DNA of 64,000 bases from Parapusillimonas granuli (GTDB lineage: Bacteria; Pseudomonadota; Gammaproteobacteria; Burkholderiales; Burkholderiaceae_B). Below the pieces are notes generated by a model that did not search any database, had not been told where the DNA came from, and worked only from the letters and a program-made list of their open reading frames with translations. This document shows positions 18,826-29,401 of this stretch, in pieces. How positions within the stretch are numbered: position 1 is the first letter of the stretch; every line of letters starts with the position of its first letter. The position numbers were made by a program, and so were the translations under genes. The stretch spans positions 1-64,000 of the forward strand of contig NZ_JACCEM010000002.1 of the NCBI RefSeq assembly GCF_013416525.1. Direction: 5' to 3'.

Positions 18826-21186
18826 TCACGCGCCCGCGGCCTGCCCCCATAATTCCTTCAAGGCAAAGAGCTTGTACAAAGCCTGCGGCGCGCTCAAGCC
18901 CGGCAGCCCCGGCTTCGCGATCAGGCCGCCGCCCACGTTGCGCGCCAGCGCGGCATCGGGGGACTGCTTGAGCTGCCAGGCGGCAAGGCCGGACTGCATG
19001 GCCACCAGCGCCTTCTTCTGCTCGGCCTGGGCCCCGCCGCGGCGGGGCAGGACCTGCCAGATCCGGGCGCCGAAGCGCATGGCCTGCTTGCCTTCCGACT
19101 TCAACAGCAGGGCCCGGGCCAGGGTTTCGAACTCCCCGGCGGCGGGCGCATTGCCCAAGCCCAGCAGCGACTTGATGACCGCCCCGGTCGTCCGGTCGAC
19201 GATGCGCAGGGACACCAGTTGCGCGCTCAGGTCCGGATTCTGCCGTGCCGCCAGCTGGACCGTCTCGGCGGCGGCCCAGAGCGCGACATTGCCGCCGGGT
19301 ACGCCCGCGATCTCGGCCAGCCGGGGCAGCTTGGCATCGTCGACGATCAGCGTGTGCCGCAGCGTCTTGGCGACGGCGCCGACGGTGGTGCCCGTGGCGT
19401 CGACCTCGACCCGCGTGGTGGGCGCGCAGGCCGCCAGCCACGGGGCGCCCAGGGAATCGACCCGGCGCCACAAGGGCTGGTTGCCGCCGTCGAACACATG
19501 CAGGACCGGCAGGCCGGCGTGCTCCGTCGCCAGCCACTCGACCTGGTGGAGCAAGGCGTCGGCGGAGGAAGGCGCCGACTGGGCGCTGTCGCCGGTGGAC
19601 GACAGCCAGCCTTGCCCGGATGCCAGCTGCTGCATGGGCGTCGCCAAAGCCTGGCCCTTGTCGCCGAAGAACAGCGTAGCCCGGAGCTGCGCGCGCTCGC
19701 CGTCGAAGGGCGGCAGGGAGATCTGGTCATGGAGGGCGAGCAGCAAGGGGATGCCGCCTTCCGACATTTCGTTCTGCGCGACCCGCGCCATGTGCCGGAC
19801 ATAGCTGTCCAGCGGCGCGGGGTCGGGGTGGCCGGACGTGTGGCCGCGCCACAAGTCGTAGGCTTCCGAGACGGCGGCGCAGTCGTCGATGTAGGCGCAG
19901 GCCGACTGCATGTCGTCCATCGACAATTCCGAACCCATTTCGCCCGCCATGGAAAGCAGGCGCGGCAGCAGATGCTTGCGGCGCGCTTCGGCCGTCGCGG
20001 CTTCGGCCTGGTCGGCCGAGGGCTTGCTGAGCGACATCAGGGCGGCCAGGTCGGCTTCGGTCGGCGCATAGAGCGCCTTCACGTGGCGGCTGTGCACGAG
20101 CGCCTGGTCGACCAGTTCGGCGGCGTGCAGGAAATGGAGGTCCTCGGGGACTTTCTGCCCCGTGGAGACATAATGTATGGGCAGCTTGTAGCGCAGCGCG
20201 GTGTCCAGCGCGGCGCCCAGGCGGCTGGCTTCGTCGGCCTTGGTGATGATGCAGCCTTTCAAGGGCGTGCCGCCGTCGTTGGCATAGTTGCGGGCCACTT
20301 CATCGAGCGTGTCGCCGTGGCTGGGCGCATTGAGCACCAGCAGCCGGGTGACCGGCCGCCCCGCCCCCGCCAGCATGGCCGCCTGTTCCGCGATGTAACG
20401 ATCGCGCTGGCTGATGCCCACGTTGTCGATCAGCATGGTCTGGTCCGGCGCCACCGCCTGCATGACCTGCCGGAGCTCGTTCACGTTCTGCACCACGTGC
20501 ACCGGCACGCGGAGCATCTGGCCGTATATCTTCAGCTGCTCGTGGGCGCCGATCCGGTAGGTGTCGGTGGTGATGAGCACGAGGCTGCCCGGCCCCGAGC
20601 GCCGCACGCAGCGCGCCGCCAGCTTGGCGATGGTCGTGGTCTTGCCGACGCCCGTCGGGCCGACCAGGGCCAGCGCCAGGCCGGGCTTCCAGAGATCGTC
20701 TTCGCTGCGCAGGACCGGCAAGTGGCGCACCAGCTCATTGCGCGCCCACTGGAAGGCCGCCTTGCCCGACAGCTGTTCGGGCAGGCGCTTGAGCATGGCG
20801 CGCAGCAGGGCCGTGCTGAAGCCGAAGCCCAGCAAGGCCTGGAACAGCGCCACGGCCTGGGGCGCCCGCCGCAGCTGGTTGCCCCACAGCAATTCGTCTA
20901 TGCGGCTTTCGAGCGCGCCGCGCATGTCGCCGATGGCGCTCATGAGGTCGACCGGCGCGGATGCGTCGGCCGGGAGGGAAACGGAAGGCTCGGCGAAGCC
21001 CGCGCCCGCCTGGGCCTGGGCCTGGGTCTGCTGCGCCGCCGCGGCCGACGTGGGATCGGTGGCGAGGATCTCCACCCCGCCGTTGACCCGGCGATTCGAG
21101 ACGATGAGGGCGTCGGGCCCAAGAGCCAGGCGTACTTGACGCAAAGCTTCGCGATTGGTGCTGCCGAAGAAACGACTTATGTTCAC
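18826..21186 (-). CDS. flhF: Flagellar SRP-like GTPase FlhF with large C-terminal extension
   Basis: FlhF is an SRP-family GTPase that helps place or assemble flagella at the membrane. The 786-residue protein has the family B-domain start MNISRFFGSTNREALRQVRLALGPDALIVSNRRV and a linker. Its G domain has P-loop GPTGVGKT at 175-182, DTYRIGA at 208-214 and TKADEA at 315-320. The usual protein ends near residue 380-490, but here about 400 further residues follow without a recognised domain. The G3 position reads DNVG rather than DTAG/DTVG. It starts with GTG and overlaps the flhA stop by four bases. No flhG follows it. Confidence 0.93.
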   Translation of the reverse strand: MNISRFFGSTNREALRQVRLALGPDALIVSNRRVNGGVEILATDPTSAAAAQQTQAQAQAGAGFAEPSVSLPADASAPVDLMSAIGDMRGALESRIDELLWGNQLRRAPQAVALFQALLGFGFSTALLRAMLKRLPEQLSGKAAFQWARNELVRHLPVLRSEDDLWKPGLALALVGPTGVGKTTTIAKLAARCVRRSGPGSLVLITTDTYRIGAHEQLKIYGQMLRVPVHVVQNVNELRQVMQAVAPDQTMLIDNVGISQRDRYIAEQAAMLAGAGRPVTRLLVLNAPSHGDTLDEVARNYANDGGTPLKGCIITKADEASRLGAALDTALRYKLPIHYVSTGQKVPEDLHFLHAAELVDQALVHSRHVKALYAPTEADLAALMSLSKPSADQAEAATAEARRKHLLPRLLSMAGEMGSELSMDDMQSACAYIDDCAAVSEAYDLWRGHTSGHPDPAPLDSYVRHMARVAQNEMSEGGIPLLLALHDQISLPPFDGERAQLRATLFFGDKGQALATPMQQLASGQGWLSSTGDSAQSAPSSADALLHQVEWLATEHAGLPVLHVFDGGNQPLWRRVDSLGAPWLAACAPTTRVEVDATGTTVGAVAKTLRHTLIVDDAKLPRLAEIAGVPGGNVALWAAAETVQLAARQNPDLSAQLVSLRIVDRTTGAVIKSLLGLGNAPAAGEFETLARALLLKSEGKQAMRFGARIWQVLPRRGGAQAEQKKALVAMQSGLAAWQLKQSPDAALARNVGGGLIAKPGLPGLSAPQALYKLFALKELWGQAAGA

Positions 21187-23297
21187 GCTGCGCTACCACC
21201 TATCACCGCGGTAATCCGCAGGACACGTTCATCGGGAATTTCAACACTGGAGAGCACGCCCAGCTGCGGGAAATGATGCCGCAGGAAGCGTGACAACGAA
21301 GGACGCAACACGGGGGGAACCACCAGCACCGCCGCATCGCCGTTGTTCTCCTGGAATTGTACCGCGCGATCCGCTTCTGTCAGCACGCTCTCGGCCAGTC
21401 CGGGCTCGAGCGCGCCGCTGGTGGTCAGCGCCTGCGTCAGCACTCTTTCCAGGCGCGGGTCCAGGCCGATGACGCGCAATTCGCCGTCGCCCGGGAACCA
21501 TTGCTGGGTGATCGCGCGGCCGAGCGCGGCGCGGATCAGGGCCAGCAGCTCGCCCGGATCCGGGCCGGTGCCGTTGGGATTGAGCGCGGCCAGCCTCGGC
21601 GCGTGCTCGGCCAGCGTCTCGATGATGGTGCGCACGTCCCGTATGGGCACTTCTTCTTCCAGCAGGCCGCGCAGCAGCTTCTGCAGCAGCGTCAGGCTGA
21701 CGGTCTTGGGCACCAGGTCCTCCACCAGCTTGGGCGCCTCGCGGCCGATGTGGTCGAGCAGCTGCTGGACTTCCTGGCGGCCGAGCAGCTGGGCCCCGTA
21801 GCGGTGCATCAAGTGGTTCAGATGGGTGGCGATGACGGTGCCGGCGTCGACCACGGTATAGCCCGCGATCTGCGCCTGCTCGCGCAGGCCGACGTCGATC
21901 CAGACGGCCGGCAGGCCGAAGGCGGGATCGGTGGTGGGCGTGCCCGGAAGCTTCATGGTGACGCCGCCCGGGTCGATGGCCAGCCACTGGCCGGGCGTGG
22001 CCGAGCCGCGCCCGACTTCCACGCCCGAGAGCAGGATGCGGTAGTCGTTGGGCTTGAGCTCCAGGTTGTCGCGTATGTGCACGACGGGCGGCAGGAAGCC
22101 GACGTCCTGGGCGAACTTCTTGCGCAGGCTGCGGATGCGGTGCAGCAGCTCGCCGTTCTGCGCGTGGTCGACCAGCGAGATCAGGCGATAGCCGACTTCC
22201 AGGCCCAGCGGGTCCACCAGGGAGACGTCGTCCCAGCTGGCTTCGGCCGCGGCCGCCTCGACGGCGGCCTGCGCCTTCTGCGGCTCCTCGACCAGCTTGG
22301 CGCGTTCCGCCAGCCCGCGCTTGTGCATGGCCCAGCCGCCCGCCGCCATCGCCGCCGCCAGCAGCAGGAAGGCCACGTGCGGCATGCCGGGGATCAGGCC
22401 CATGGCCGTCATGATGCCGGCCGTGATGAACAGCACGTTGGGGTTGGCGAACAGCTGGCCGACCATTTGCTGGCCCACGTCTTGGTCGGTGGCCACGCGC
22501 GACACCACGACGCCCGCGGCCGTGGAGATGACCAGCGCCGGAATCTGCGCGACCAGGCCGTCGCCGATGGTGAGCAAGGTGTAGACGCGGCCCGCCTCGC
22601 CGAAGCTCAGGCCGTGCTGCGCCACCCCGATGATCAGGCCGCCGACGATGTTGATGACCATGATGAGCAGGCCGGCGACGGCGTCGCCCCGCACGAACTT
22701 GCTGGCGCCGTCCATGGAGCCGTAGAACTCGGCCTCCTGGCCGACTTCCGTCCGGCGCCGGCGGGCTTCGTCTTCGCCGATGAGCCCCGCGTTCAGGTCG
22801 GCGTCGATGGCCATCTGCTTGCCGGGCATCGCGTCCAGCGTGAAGCGCGCGCCCACTTCGGCGATGCGCCCGGCGCCCTTGGTGATGACCACGAAGTTGA
22901 TGATGACCAGGATCACGAACACCACGATCCCGACCGCGAAGTTGCCGCCCACCAGGAAGTGGCCGAAGGCCTCGATGACCTGCCCGGCGGCGTCCGGGCC
23001 TTTGTGCCCGTGCATGAGCACGACGCGGGTGGAGGCCACGTTCAGCGCCAGCCTGAGCAGGGTGGCGAACAGCAGCACGGCGGGGAAGGCGGCGAAGTCC
23101 AGCGGCTTCTTGGTGAACATCGCGACCAGCAGGATCATCACCGACAGCGAAATATTGAAGGTGAACAGCAGGTCCAGGATGAAGGGCGGCAGCGGCAGGA
23201 TCATCATGGCGAGCACCATGAGGATCAGCACCGGCCCCGCCATCAGGCGGGCATGGGCCGAGCCGCTGTCTTTGAGTATGGCTAGAAAACTGTTCAT
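21183..23297 (-). CDS. flhA: Flagellar export protein FlhA
   Basis: FlhA is the large membrane and cytoplasmic subunit of the export gate that binds substrate-chaperone complexes. The 704-residue protein has about eight N-terminal membrane segments. The conserved loop LNVASTRVVLMHGHKG and GRIAEVGARFTLDAMPGKQMAIDADLNAGLI are clear, followed by a cytoplasmic domain from about residue 330. It overlaps flhB upstream (ATGA) and flhF downstream (GTGA), so the three are translationally coupled. Confidence 0.98.
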   Translation of the reverse strand: MNSFLAILKDSGSAHARLMAGPVLILMVLAMMILPLPPFILDLLFTFNISLSVMILLVAMFTKKPLDFAAFPAVLLFATLLRLALNVASTRVVLMHGHKGPDAAGQVIEAFGHFLVGGNFAVGIVVFVILVIINFVVITKGAGRIAEVGARFTLDAMPGKQMAIDADLNAGLIGEDEARRRRTEVGQEAEFYGSMDGASKFVRGDAVAGLLIMVINIVGGLIIGVAQHGLSFGEAGRVYTLLTIGDGLVAQIPALVISTAAGVVVSRVATDQDVGQQMVGQLFANPNVLFITAGIMTAMGLIPGMPHVAFLLLAAAMAAGGWAMHKRGLAERAKLVEEPQKAQAAVEAAAAEASWDDVSLVDPLGLEVGYRLISLVDHAQNGELLHRIRSLRKKFAQDVGFLPPVVHIRDNLELKPNDYRILLSGVEVGRGSATPGQWLAIDPGGVTMKLPGTPTTDPAFGLPAVWIDVGLREQAQIAGYTVVDAGTVIATHLNHLMHRYGAQLLGRQEVQQLLDHIGREAPKLVEDLVPKTVSLTLLQKLLRGLLEEEVPIRDVRTIIETLAEHAPRLAALNPNGTGPDPGELLALIRAALGRAITQQWFPGDGELRVIGLDPRLERVLTQALTTSGALEPGLAESVLTEADRAVQFQENNGDAAVLVVPPVLRPSLSRFLRHHFPQLGVLSSVEIPDERVLRITAVIGGSAA

Positions 23298-24454
23298 GAT
23301 GCGTTCGCCGCAACCTTTTCCTTACTTTCGGGGTCCAGCCCCGGGGGAATGACCAGACGCTCGGGGCGCCGGGGCTCGACGCCCATGCCCGGGTTCCAGT
23401 TGCGCAGCTGGAACACCCAGGCCAGCACTTCGGCCACGGCGGCATACAGCGCGGCGGGAATCTCCTGCCCCAGCTCCACGTTGTGATAAAGCGCCCGGGC
23501 CAGCGGCGGCGCGCTGAGTATGGGCACTTTGTGTTCTTCGCCCACGCCGCGTATGCGCGCCGCGGTCAGGCCGGAGCCCTTGGCGACGACCGTCGGCGCG
23601 GCCTGCCGCCCTTCCTTGTAGGACAGCGCCACCGAATAGTGGGTGGGGTTGGTGACGATGACGTCGGCCTTGGGCACTTCGGCCATCATGCGGCGCCGCG
23701 CCATCGCCCTTTGCTGCTGCCGGATCCGCCCCTTCACGTGGGGGTCGCCGTCGCTTTCCTTGTTCTCCTGCTTGACGTCCTGGCGCGACATGCGCAGCTT
23801 CTTGAAATGGCTGAACAGCTGCCAGGGGGCGTCGATCAGCACGATCAGGATGAGCCCGCCGACGATCAGGGCGCAGCACAGCGCGACCAGGCCGATGCCG
23901 GCGGCCAGCGCCGCGGTGGGCGAGGCGTGCATCAGCGAGATCATCTGGTCGACATAGTGGGAAATGACCATGACGGCCACGCCGCCCACCACGGCGGCCT
24001 TGACCAGGGTCTTGAGCAATTCGACCAGGGTCTGCGCCGAGAACATGCGCGCCACGCCCTTCAGGGGATTGAGCCGCTCGAACTTGGGCGCCAGGGCCTT
24101 GGTCGACAGCAGCAGGCCGCCCAGCAGCACCGACGCCAGCACGGCCGTGGCCGCCAGCAGGCCGAACATGGGCAGCAGCATGTACAGGGCCTGGGACGCC
24201 GAGCCGGCCGCGACGTCGAGCATGACCTTGGTGTCCTGCCCCACCCGCGTGTCGAACCACAGGCCCGCGCGCAGGATGTCGGTGAGGCTCTGGTACATGC
24301 CCGCCCCGCCGACCCACAGCGCGGCGACGCCGGCGGCCAGCAACAGAAAAGTGTTCAGCTCGCGCGAACGCGCGACCTGCCCCTCCTCGCGCGCCTTTTC
24401 CAGGCGCCGGGGTGAGGCCGGTTCGGTTTTTTCGAGGTCGCTGTCCTCTGCCAT
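23294..24454 (-). CDS. flhB: Flagellar export switch protein FlhB
   Basis: FlhB switches the export apparatus from rod/hook to filament substrates. The 386-residue protein has four membrane helices and a cytoplasmic domain with the autocleavage motif NPTH (in VIVTNPTHYSVAL). The N-terminus EKTEPASPRRLEKAREEGQVARSREL is diagnostic. It heads the flhBAF operon; the 107-base gap to cheZ upstream should hold its promoter, but I saw no clear one. Confidence 0.98.
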   Translation of the reverse strand: MAEDSDLEKTEPASPRRLEKAREEGQVARSRELNTFLLLAAGVAALWVGGAGMYQSLTDILRAGLWFDTRVGQDTKVMLDVAAGSASQALYMLLPMFGLLAATAVLASVLLGGLLLSTKALAPKFERLNPLKGVARMFSAQTLVELLKTLVKAAVVGGVAVMVISHYVDQMISLMHASPTAALAAGIGLVALCCALIVGGLILIVLIDAPWQLFSHFKKLRMSRQDVKQENKESDGDPHVKGRIRQQQRAMARRRMMAEVPKADVIVTNPTHYSVALSYKEGRQAAPTVVAKGSGLTAARIRGVGEEHKVPILSAPPLARALYHNVELGQEIPAALYAAVAEVLAWVFQLRNWNPGMGVEPRRPERLVIPPGLDPESKEKVAANAS

Positions 24455-24561
24455 TCAATGCCAAAAAAGTGACTGGTCGCAATGATCCAGGCAGATTCTA
24501 GTCGACCGCGCAAGCGGTGAATGAGCGGAGCTATGCGGAGAAAAGCGCCCTATTCCGGACC

Positions 24562-25209
24562 CTAGAACCCCAGGCTGGCCAGCAGGTCGTCGACCTGGTC
24601 CTGGCTGGTCACCACGTCGACCTTGCCCTCGGGGTTGACCTCGGGGCCGTTCAGCAGGGATTCGGCTTCTTCGCGCCGCTCTTGCGGCACGTTGTCGATC
24701 AGCACCTGCACCAGTTCGGTCTCGATGGCCGACACCACGCCCAGCATCTTCATGATGACCTGGCCGGTGAGGTCCTGGAAGTCCTGCGCCATGATGATGT
24801 CCAGCAGGTTGTCCTGGGACGTCTGCGCCTTGGCGGGTATGTCCTTGAGCAGGGCGCGGGTGTCGTCCACCAGCTCGCGCGCTTCGGACAGTTCCACCGG
24901 GTGGTCGAACCACTGCTGCCAGCGCTGGTCCAGCGCCTTGGCGTCGCGGATCATGCTTTCCTGCAGGGGTTGCGTCTGTTCCGCGGCGTTCAGCACGCGG
25001 TTCGCGGCCTGCTCCGTCATGCGCGCGACGTAGTGCAGGCGGTCGCGCGCGTCGGGGATGGCGTGCGCGGCTTCTTTGATGGCCTGGTCGAGCCCGAGTT
25101 CGCGCATGCTCTGGCGCAGCATGCGCGTCAGCGACGCGATGCGGTGGATCAGGTCGACCGGCTGGTCCTCGGGGAAATTCGGGGGCGGGCTGCTCTTGGG
25201 CGCTTCCAT
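24562..25209 (-). CDS. cheZ: Chemotaxis phosphatase CheZ
   Basis: CheZ dephosphorylates CheY-P. The 215-residue protein contains the active-site pattern [14 protein letters not shown] (Asp and Gln essential in the family) and a C-terminal CheY-binding end ([12 protein letters not shown]). It lies 10 bases after cheY and is the last gene of the mot-che operon. Confidence 0.97.
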   Translation of the reverse strand: MEAPKSSPPPNFPEDQPVDLIHRIASLTRMLRQSMRELGLDQAIKEAAHAIPDARDRLHYVARMTEQAANRVLNAAEQTQPLQESMIRDAKALDQRWQQWFDHPVELSEARELVDDTRALLKDIPAKAQTSQDNLLDIIMAQDFQDLTGQVIMKMLGVVSAIETELVQVLIDNVPQERREEAESLLNGPEVNPEGKVDVVTSQDQVDDLLASLGF

Positions 25210-25219
25210 CGTGATCTCC

Positions 25220-25609
25220 TTAGGAACCGATCTTCTCGAAGATCTTGTTCAGCTTTTCTTCGAGCGTCGCGGCGGTGAACGGCTTGACCACATAGCCGTT
25301 GGCGCCCGCCTGGGCCGCCGCGATGATGTTTTCCTTCTTGGCCTCGGCGGTGACCATCAGCACCGGAAGCTTGCTCATGTTGGGATCGGCGCGGATGTGC
25401 TTGAGCATTTCCAGGCCGTCCATGTTGGGCATGTTCCAGTCGGAGACGACGAACTCGAAGTTGCCGTTGCGCAGTTTTTCGAGGCCCATGGCGCCGTCTT
25501 CGGCCTCGTCCACGTTCTCGAAGCCCAGATCCTTCAGCAAATTCTTGATGATCCGGCGCATGGTTGGAAAATCATCAACAACCAGGATCTTCATGGTTTT
25601 CTGTACCAC
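25220..25609 (-). CDS. cheY: Chemotaxis response regulator CheY
   Basis: CheY-P binds FliM/FliN to reverse the motor. The GTG start at 25609 has GGAG eight bases upstream and gives 129 residues, the same as E. coli CheY; an ATG at 25594 is the alternative. The phosphorylation site lies in [10 protein letters not shown], the acidic pair in VVDDF, the conserved Thr in [12 protein letters not shown] and the Lys in VVKPF. The protein is very close to enterobacterial CheY in pattern. Confidence 0.98.
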   Translation of the reverse strand: MVQKTMKILVVDDFPTMRRIIKNLLKDLGFENVDEAEDGAMGLEKLRNGNFEFVVSDWNMPNMDGLEMLKHIRADPNMSKLPVLMVTAEAKKENIIAAAQAGANGYVVKPFTAATLEEKLNKIFEKIGS

Positions 25610-25655
25610 TTAACATTCTCCAAATAATTAATCGGCCATTGATCCGCGGGAAGCT

Positions 25656-26708
25656 TCAGACCCGATGGCCATAAGACCCGGCACTCGCCAGAATCCGTTC
25701 GCTGATTTCCGACAAAGGCACCGCCGCATCCGCGGCGCCTATGAGCAATGCCTCGCGCGGCATGCCGAACACGACGCAGCTGGCTTCGTCCTGCGCGAAG
25801 GTGACGGCGCCCGCTTCCTTCATGGCCAGCAGGCCTTGCGCGCCGTCCTTGCCCATGCCCGTCAGGATGACCCCGATGGCGTTCTTTCCCGCGACCTCGG
25901 CCGCCGAATGGAACAGGACGTCGACCGACGGCCGGTGGCGGTTGACGGGTTCGCTGTAGTCCAGCTTGACCACGTAGTTGGCTCCCGAGCGGGCCAGCTT
26001 CATGTGGGCCACGCCGCCCGGCGCCAGGTAGACGTGGCCGGGCAGCACGCGCTGGCCGTCCTCGGCTTCGTGGACCTGCATGGCGCACAGGTTGTCCAGC
26101 CGCTGCACGAAGGAGCGCGTGAAGCCGGCCGGCATGTGCTGAGTGATCATGATCGCGGGGCTGTTGGCGGGCAAGGGCTCGAGCACCTGGCGGATGGCCT
26201 CGGTGCCGCCCGTGGACGCGCCTATCATGACCAGCTTCTCGGTCGTGGAAAAGTGCTGGACCAGGCGGCGCGCCGGCGCCGTGGACGGCTGGACGGCCTG
26301 GCGCGGGCGCGAATTGGCCGCGGCGCGTATCTTGTCGGCGATGAGCTCGCTGTATTCGAGCAGGCCGTCGCGCAGCCCCAGCTTGGGCTTGGTGACGAAA
26401 TCCACGGCCCCGAGTTCGAGGGCGCGCAGCGTGACTTCGGAATTGCGCTCGGTCAGGGACGACACCATGACCACGGGCATGGGGCGCAGCCGCATCAGCC
26501 GCTCCAGGAAGTCCAGCCCGTCCATGCGCGGCATCTCGACGTCCAGCGTGAGGACGTCGGGGTTGTGCTGCTTGATGAGTTCGCGCGCGACGAGGGGATC
26601 GGGCGCGGCGGCGACCACCTCCATATCCGGATGGCTGTTGATGATCTCCGTCATCAATCCCCGCACCAGAGCGGAATCATCGACACACAGGACACGTATT
26701 TTTTTCAT
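25656..26708 (-). CDS. cheB: Chemoreceptor glutamate methylesterase CheB
   Basis: CheB removes methyl groups from receptors and deamidates Gln. The 350-residue protein has an N-terminal receiver ([10 protein letters not shown]; phospho-Asp in [12 protein letters not shown]) and a C-terminal esterase. The catalytic Ser lies in [10 protein letters not shown], His in TQHMPAGFT and Asp in [14 protein letters not shown]. It follows cheR after 45 bases. Confidence 0.98.
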   Translation of the reverse strand: MKKIRVLCVDDSALVRGLMTEIINSHPDMEVVAAAPDPLVARELIKQHNPDVLTLDVEMPRMDGLDFLERLMRLRPMPVVMVSSLTERNSEVTLRALELGAVDFVTKPKLGLRDGLLEYSELIADKIRAAANSRPRQAVQPSTAPARRLVQHFSTTEKLVMIGASTGGTEAIRQVLEPLPANSPAIMITQHMPAGFTRSFVQRLDNLCAMQVHEAEDGQRVLPGHVYLAPGGVAHMKLARSGANYVVKLDYSEPVNRHRPSVDVLFHSAAEVAGKNAIGVILTGMGKDGAQGLLAMKEAGAVTFAQDEASCVVFGMPREALLIGAADAAVPLSEISERILASAGSYGHRV

Positions 26709-26753
26709 TGTTGCTTGAATCTATAGTTGCCGGCCCCGAAGGGCCGTCGGCCC

Positions 26754-27593
26754 CTAGGTTGCCACGTACACCGTCTGGCCCAGCAAGCGGAAGGCTTTGG
26801 TCAGATAGGTGAAGTTTTCGGAATGGCCGGCGAATAGCAGGCCGCCAGGTTTCAATGTGACGGCAAAACGTTCCAGTATGCGGGTCTGGGTCGCCTTGTC
26901 GAAGTAAATCATGGTGTTGCGGCAGAAGATCGCGTCGAAGCTCTGGCTGGGCGGCCAGTTGGGCGAGAGCAGGTTCAGCACCTCGAACTCGATCATGTTG
27001 CGCAATTCCGGCTTGACCCTGACCATGCCGGCCCGCTTGCCCGCGCCGCGCTGGAAATACTTGCGCAGGTGTTCCTCGGGCACGGGCTTGACGCGTTCCA
27101 TGGAATACACGCCTTCGCGCGCGCGTTCGATGGCATGGGTGTCGATGTCGGTCGCCAGGATGGAAACGCCGCTGTCCGGGGACACGCAGGCCTCGCGCAG
27201 CGTGATGGCGATGGAATAAGGCTCTTCGCCGGTGGAGCTGGCGCAGCACCACACGGAAATGGGTTTCTTCCGGGTCTTGACGAATTCGGCCAGGATGGGG
27301 AAATGGTGCTGTTCGCGGAAAAACGCCGTATGGTTGATCGTGAACGAATTGATGAAGGTTTCCCAGTGCTCGGACTGGCTGTCGCTTTCGAGGTGGTCGA
27401 GGTATTCCTTGACGCTGGCCAGGCCCTGCCTGCGGGCCCGCATGGCGAGCGTCCGTTCGGCCATGTCGCGCTTGTGCCCGCCCAGCACGATGCCGGTGCG
27501 CGCCCGCAGGATGCGTGCCGCCCTTTCAAAATCGTTATGCCCGACCTCGGGGAGATCAGGCATGGTAAAGATGGAGTCTGCTGTAATGGACAT
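26754..27593 (-). CDS. cheR: Chemoreceptor methyltransferase CheR
   Basis: CheR methylates receptor glutamates with S-adenosylmethionine. The 279-residue protein has the N-terminal helical domain (DFERAARILRARTGIVLGGHKRDM) and the SAM-binding motif WCCASSTGEEPYSIAI, with later FDAIFCRNTMIYFDKATQ and LLFAGHSENFTYL. It lies three bases after the receptor gene stop. The neighbouring receptor lacks a binding pentapeptide, whereas the receptor at 4829-6292 has one. Confidence 0.98.
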   Translation of the reverse strand: MSITADSIFTMPDLPEVGHNDFERAARILRARTGIVLGGHKRDMAERTLAMRARRQGLASVKEYLDHLESDSQSEHWETFINSFTINHTAFFREQHHFPILAEFVKTRKKPISVWCCASSTGEEPYSIAITLREACVSPDSGVSILATDIDTHAIERAREGVYSMERVKPVPEEHLRKYFQRGAGKRAGMVRVKPELRNMIEFEVLNLLSPNWPPSQSFDAIFCRNTMIYFDKATQTRILERFAVTLKPGGLLFAGHSENFTYLTKAFRLLGQTVYVAT

Positions 27594-27596
27594 AGA

Positions 27597-29351
27597 TCAG
27601 GAGCGCGCGAGCGCCCCAAAATTGTTGTTGTTGTAGCCGTGGCCTGCGCCGGGATCGGGCGGGTTGTCCTGCCTGAGCCTGACGGCCGCCACGTCGATGA
27701 CTTCGCCGGCATTGAGCTTGAATACCGATACCGCGTCGGCGAGCCGCGCGGCCTGGTCCTGGAGCGAACCCGCGGCCGTCGCCGCCTGCTGGACCAGCGC
27801 GGCGTTGCGCCGCACCGCGCCGTCCATCTCGGCGACCGCCTGGTTGACCTGCCCGATGCCTTCCGACTGTTCGTGCGAAGCCGCATTGATTTCCGCCATG
27901 ATGGTGGTCACGCCCTGCACGGAACCGACGACTTCGTCCATGATCCGGCCGGCATCGCCCACCTGGCGCGCGCCTTCCTGGATCCGGACCTGCGATTCCT
28001 CGATCAGCGATTTGATTTCCTTGGCGGCCTGCGCGCTGCGCTGGGCCAGCGAGCGGACCTCGCCGGCCACGACCGCGAAGCCCTTGCCCTGCTCGCCCGC
28101 CCGCGCGGCCTCGACTGCGGCATTGAGCGCCAGGATGTTGGTCTGGAAGGCGATCCCGTCGATCACCCCGACGATCTCGACCATCTTGCCGGAGCTGTCG
28201 GAGATCTCGCGCATGGTGTCGACCGCTTCGGTGACCGCCGCGCCGCCGCGCAAGGCGACGCCGGAAGCGCTTTGCGCCAGCTTGTCGGCCTCGGTCGCGC
28301 TGTCGGAATTCCGCCGCACCGTGCCGGCAAGCCGTTCCATGCTGTCGGCGGTCTCGCGTAGCGCGGCGGCCTGCTGTTCCGTGCGGTTGTTGAGGTCGCT
28401 GTTGCCGGCGAAGATTTCGCGCGCGCCCTGGTTGATTTCCTCGACGCCGCCGCGCACGGCGCTTACCGTGCGGATCAGGCCGTCCTGCATGCGGCGCACG
28501 GCATCGAACAGCACGCCGATCTCGTTGCGCGAATCGACCTCGATTCTTTGGGTGAGATCGCCCCCGGCGATGCGGTCGAAATAGGCGCCGGCCCGGCGCA
28601 GGGGGCGCAGCACCATGCGGCCCAGGAAGACGTAGGTCAGGAGCGCGATGGCGACGCAGGCCAGCATGGCCGCGGCGACCAGCTTGATCACCAGCGCGTA
28701 CTGCGCGCCTTCGCGCTGGTAGGTCTGGTCGATGACCTCCTGCTGGTGGGTGCGCAAGACGTTGAGCGAGGAATACAGGCTTTTTTCCAGGGCTTGCGTG
28801 GTGTTGCCCAGGAAGGCGTGATATTCGCGGATGCGGCGCTCGGACAGCAGGCCGAAGAGCGGCAGCACGCCCTGCTGCATGAGGGCCTTGTAGGCGCGCA
28901 GCACGGGCTCGTAGCGCTCCGCGCCTTCGGGCGTCGCCTTCACCAGGGCCTGGAATTCGTTGAGGCCGGTGAGCGAGCGGTCGTACTGGCTGCGGGCCTC
29001 GATGATGAGCGCGCGGGTTTCTTCGCCGACGCCGGCCGCCTCCTTGGACTGTTCGCCGCCCCAGGCCTGCGCGATGGCGGCGACGTTCGGGTCGTCGTAC
29101 ACGACGTGCGTGGCCACCGCCCGCCCGAGCGTGGCCTGGATGCTCTTGTAGCCGTCCAGCGCGGTCATCAGGCCCACGCCCAGTCGCTGGTTGGAGACGA
29201 TGGTGTTCAATGCCTGGTTGTTCTGCCGGAGCGACAGCAGGCCCAGCGCCGCGCCCGCCACCAGCATCGCCAGAAAAAAGACGAGCACCAGGATCAAGCT
29301 GGTGCGTATCTTGAGATCGGCCAGTAAAGAACTCTTGCCCATGGCAGCCAT
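27597..29351 (-). CDS. Methyl-accepting chemotaxis protein in the mot-che operon
   Basis: This is a 584-residue transmembrane receptor. The first helix lies at about residues 17-38, a periplasmic domain of about 180 residues follows, then a second helix near 225-246, HAMP and the signalling domain ([20 protein letters not shown]). It resembles Tsr/Tar-type receptors in layout. The C-terminus ([13 protein letters not shown]) has no CheR pentapeptide. It lies between cheW and cheR in the operon. The ligand is unknown. Confidence 0.95.
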   Translation of the reverse strand: MAAMGKSSLLADLKIRTSLILVLVFFLAMLVAGAALGLLSLRQNNQALNTIVSNQRLGVGLMTALDGYKSIQATLGRAVATHVVYDDPNVAAIAQAWGGEQSKEAAGVGEETRALIIEARSQYDRSLTGLNEFQALVKATPEGAERYEPVLRAYKALMQQGVLPLFGLLSERRIREYHAFLGNTTQALEKSLYSSLNVLRTHQQEVIDQTYQREGAQYALVIKLVAAAMLACVAIALLTYVFLGRMVLRPLRRAGAYFDRIAGGDLTQRIEVDSRNEIGVLFDAVRRMQDGLIRTVSAVRGGVEEINQGAREIFAGNSDLNNRTEQQAAALRETADSMERLAGTVRRNSDSATEADKLAQSASGVALRGGAAVTEAVDTMREISDSSGKMVEIVGVIDGIAFQTNILALNAAVEAARAGEQGKGFAVVAGEVRSLAQRSAQAAKEIKSLIEESQVRIQEGARQVGDAGRIMDEVVGSVQGVTTIMAEINAASHEQSEGIGQVNQAVAEMDGAVRRNAALVQQAATAAGSLQDQAARLADAVSVFKLNAGEVIDVAAVRLRQDNPPDPGAGHGYNNNNFGALARS

Positions 29352-29401
29352 CGCCCCTCAGGTTGATTCATCCATGCCGGCGCTTGGGCGCCGGCCCGCC
29401 T

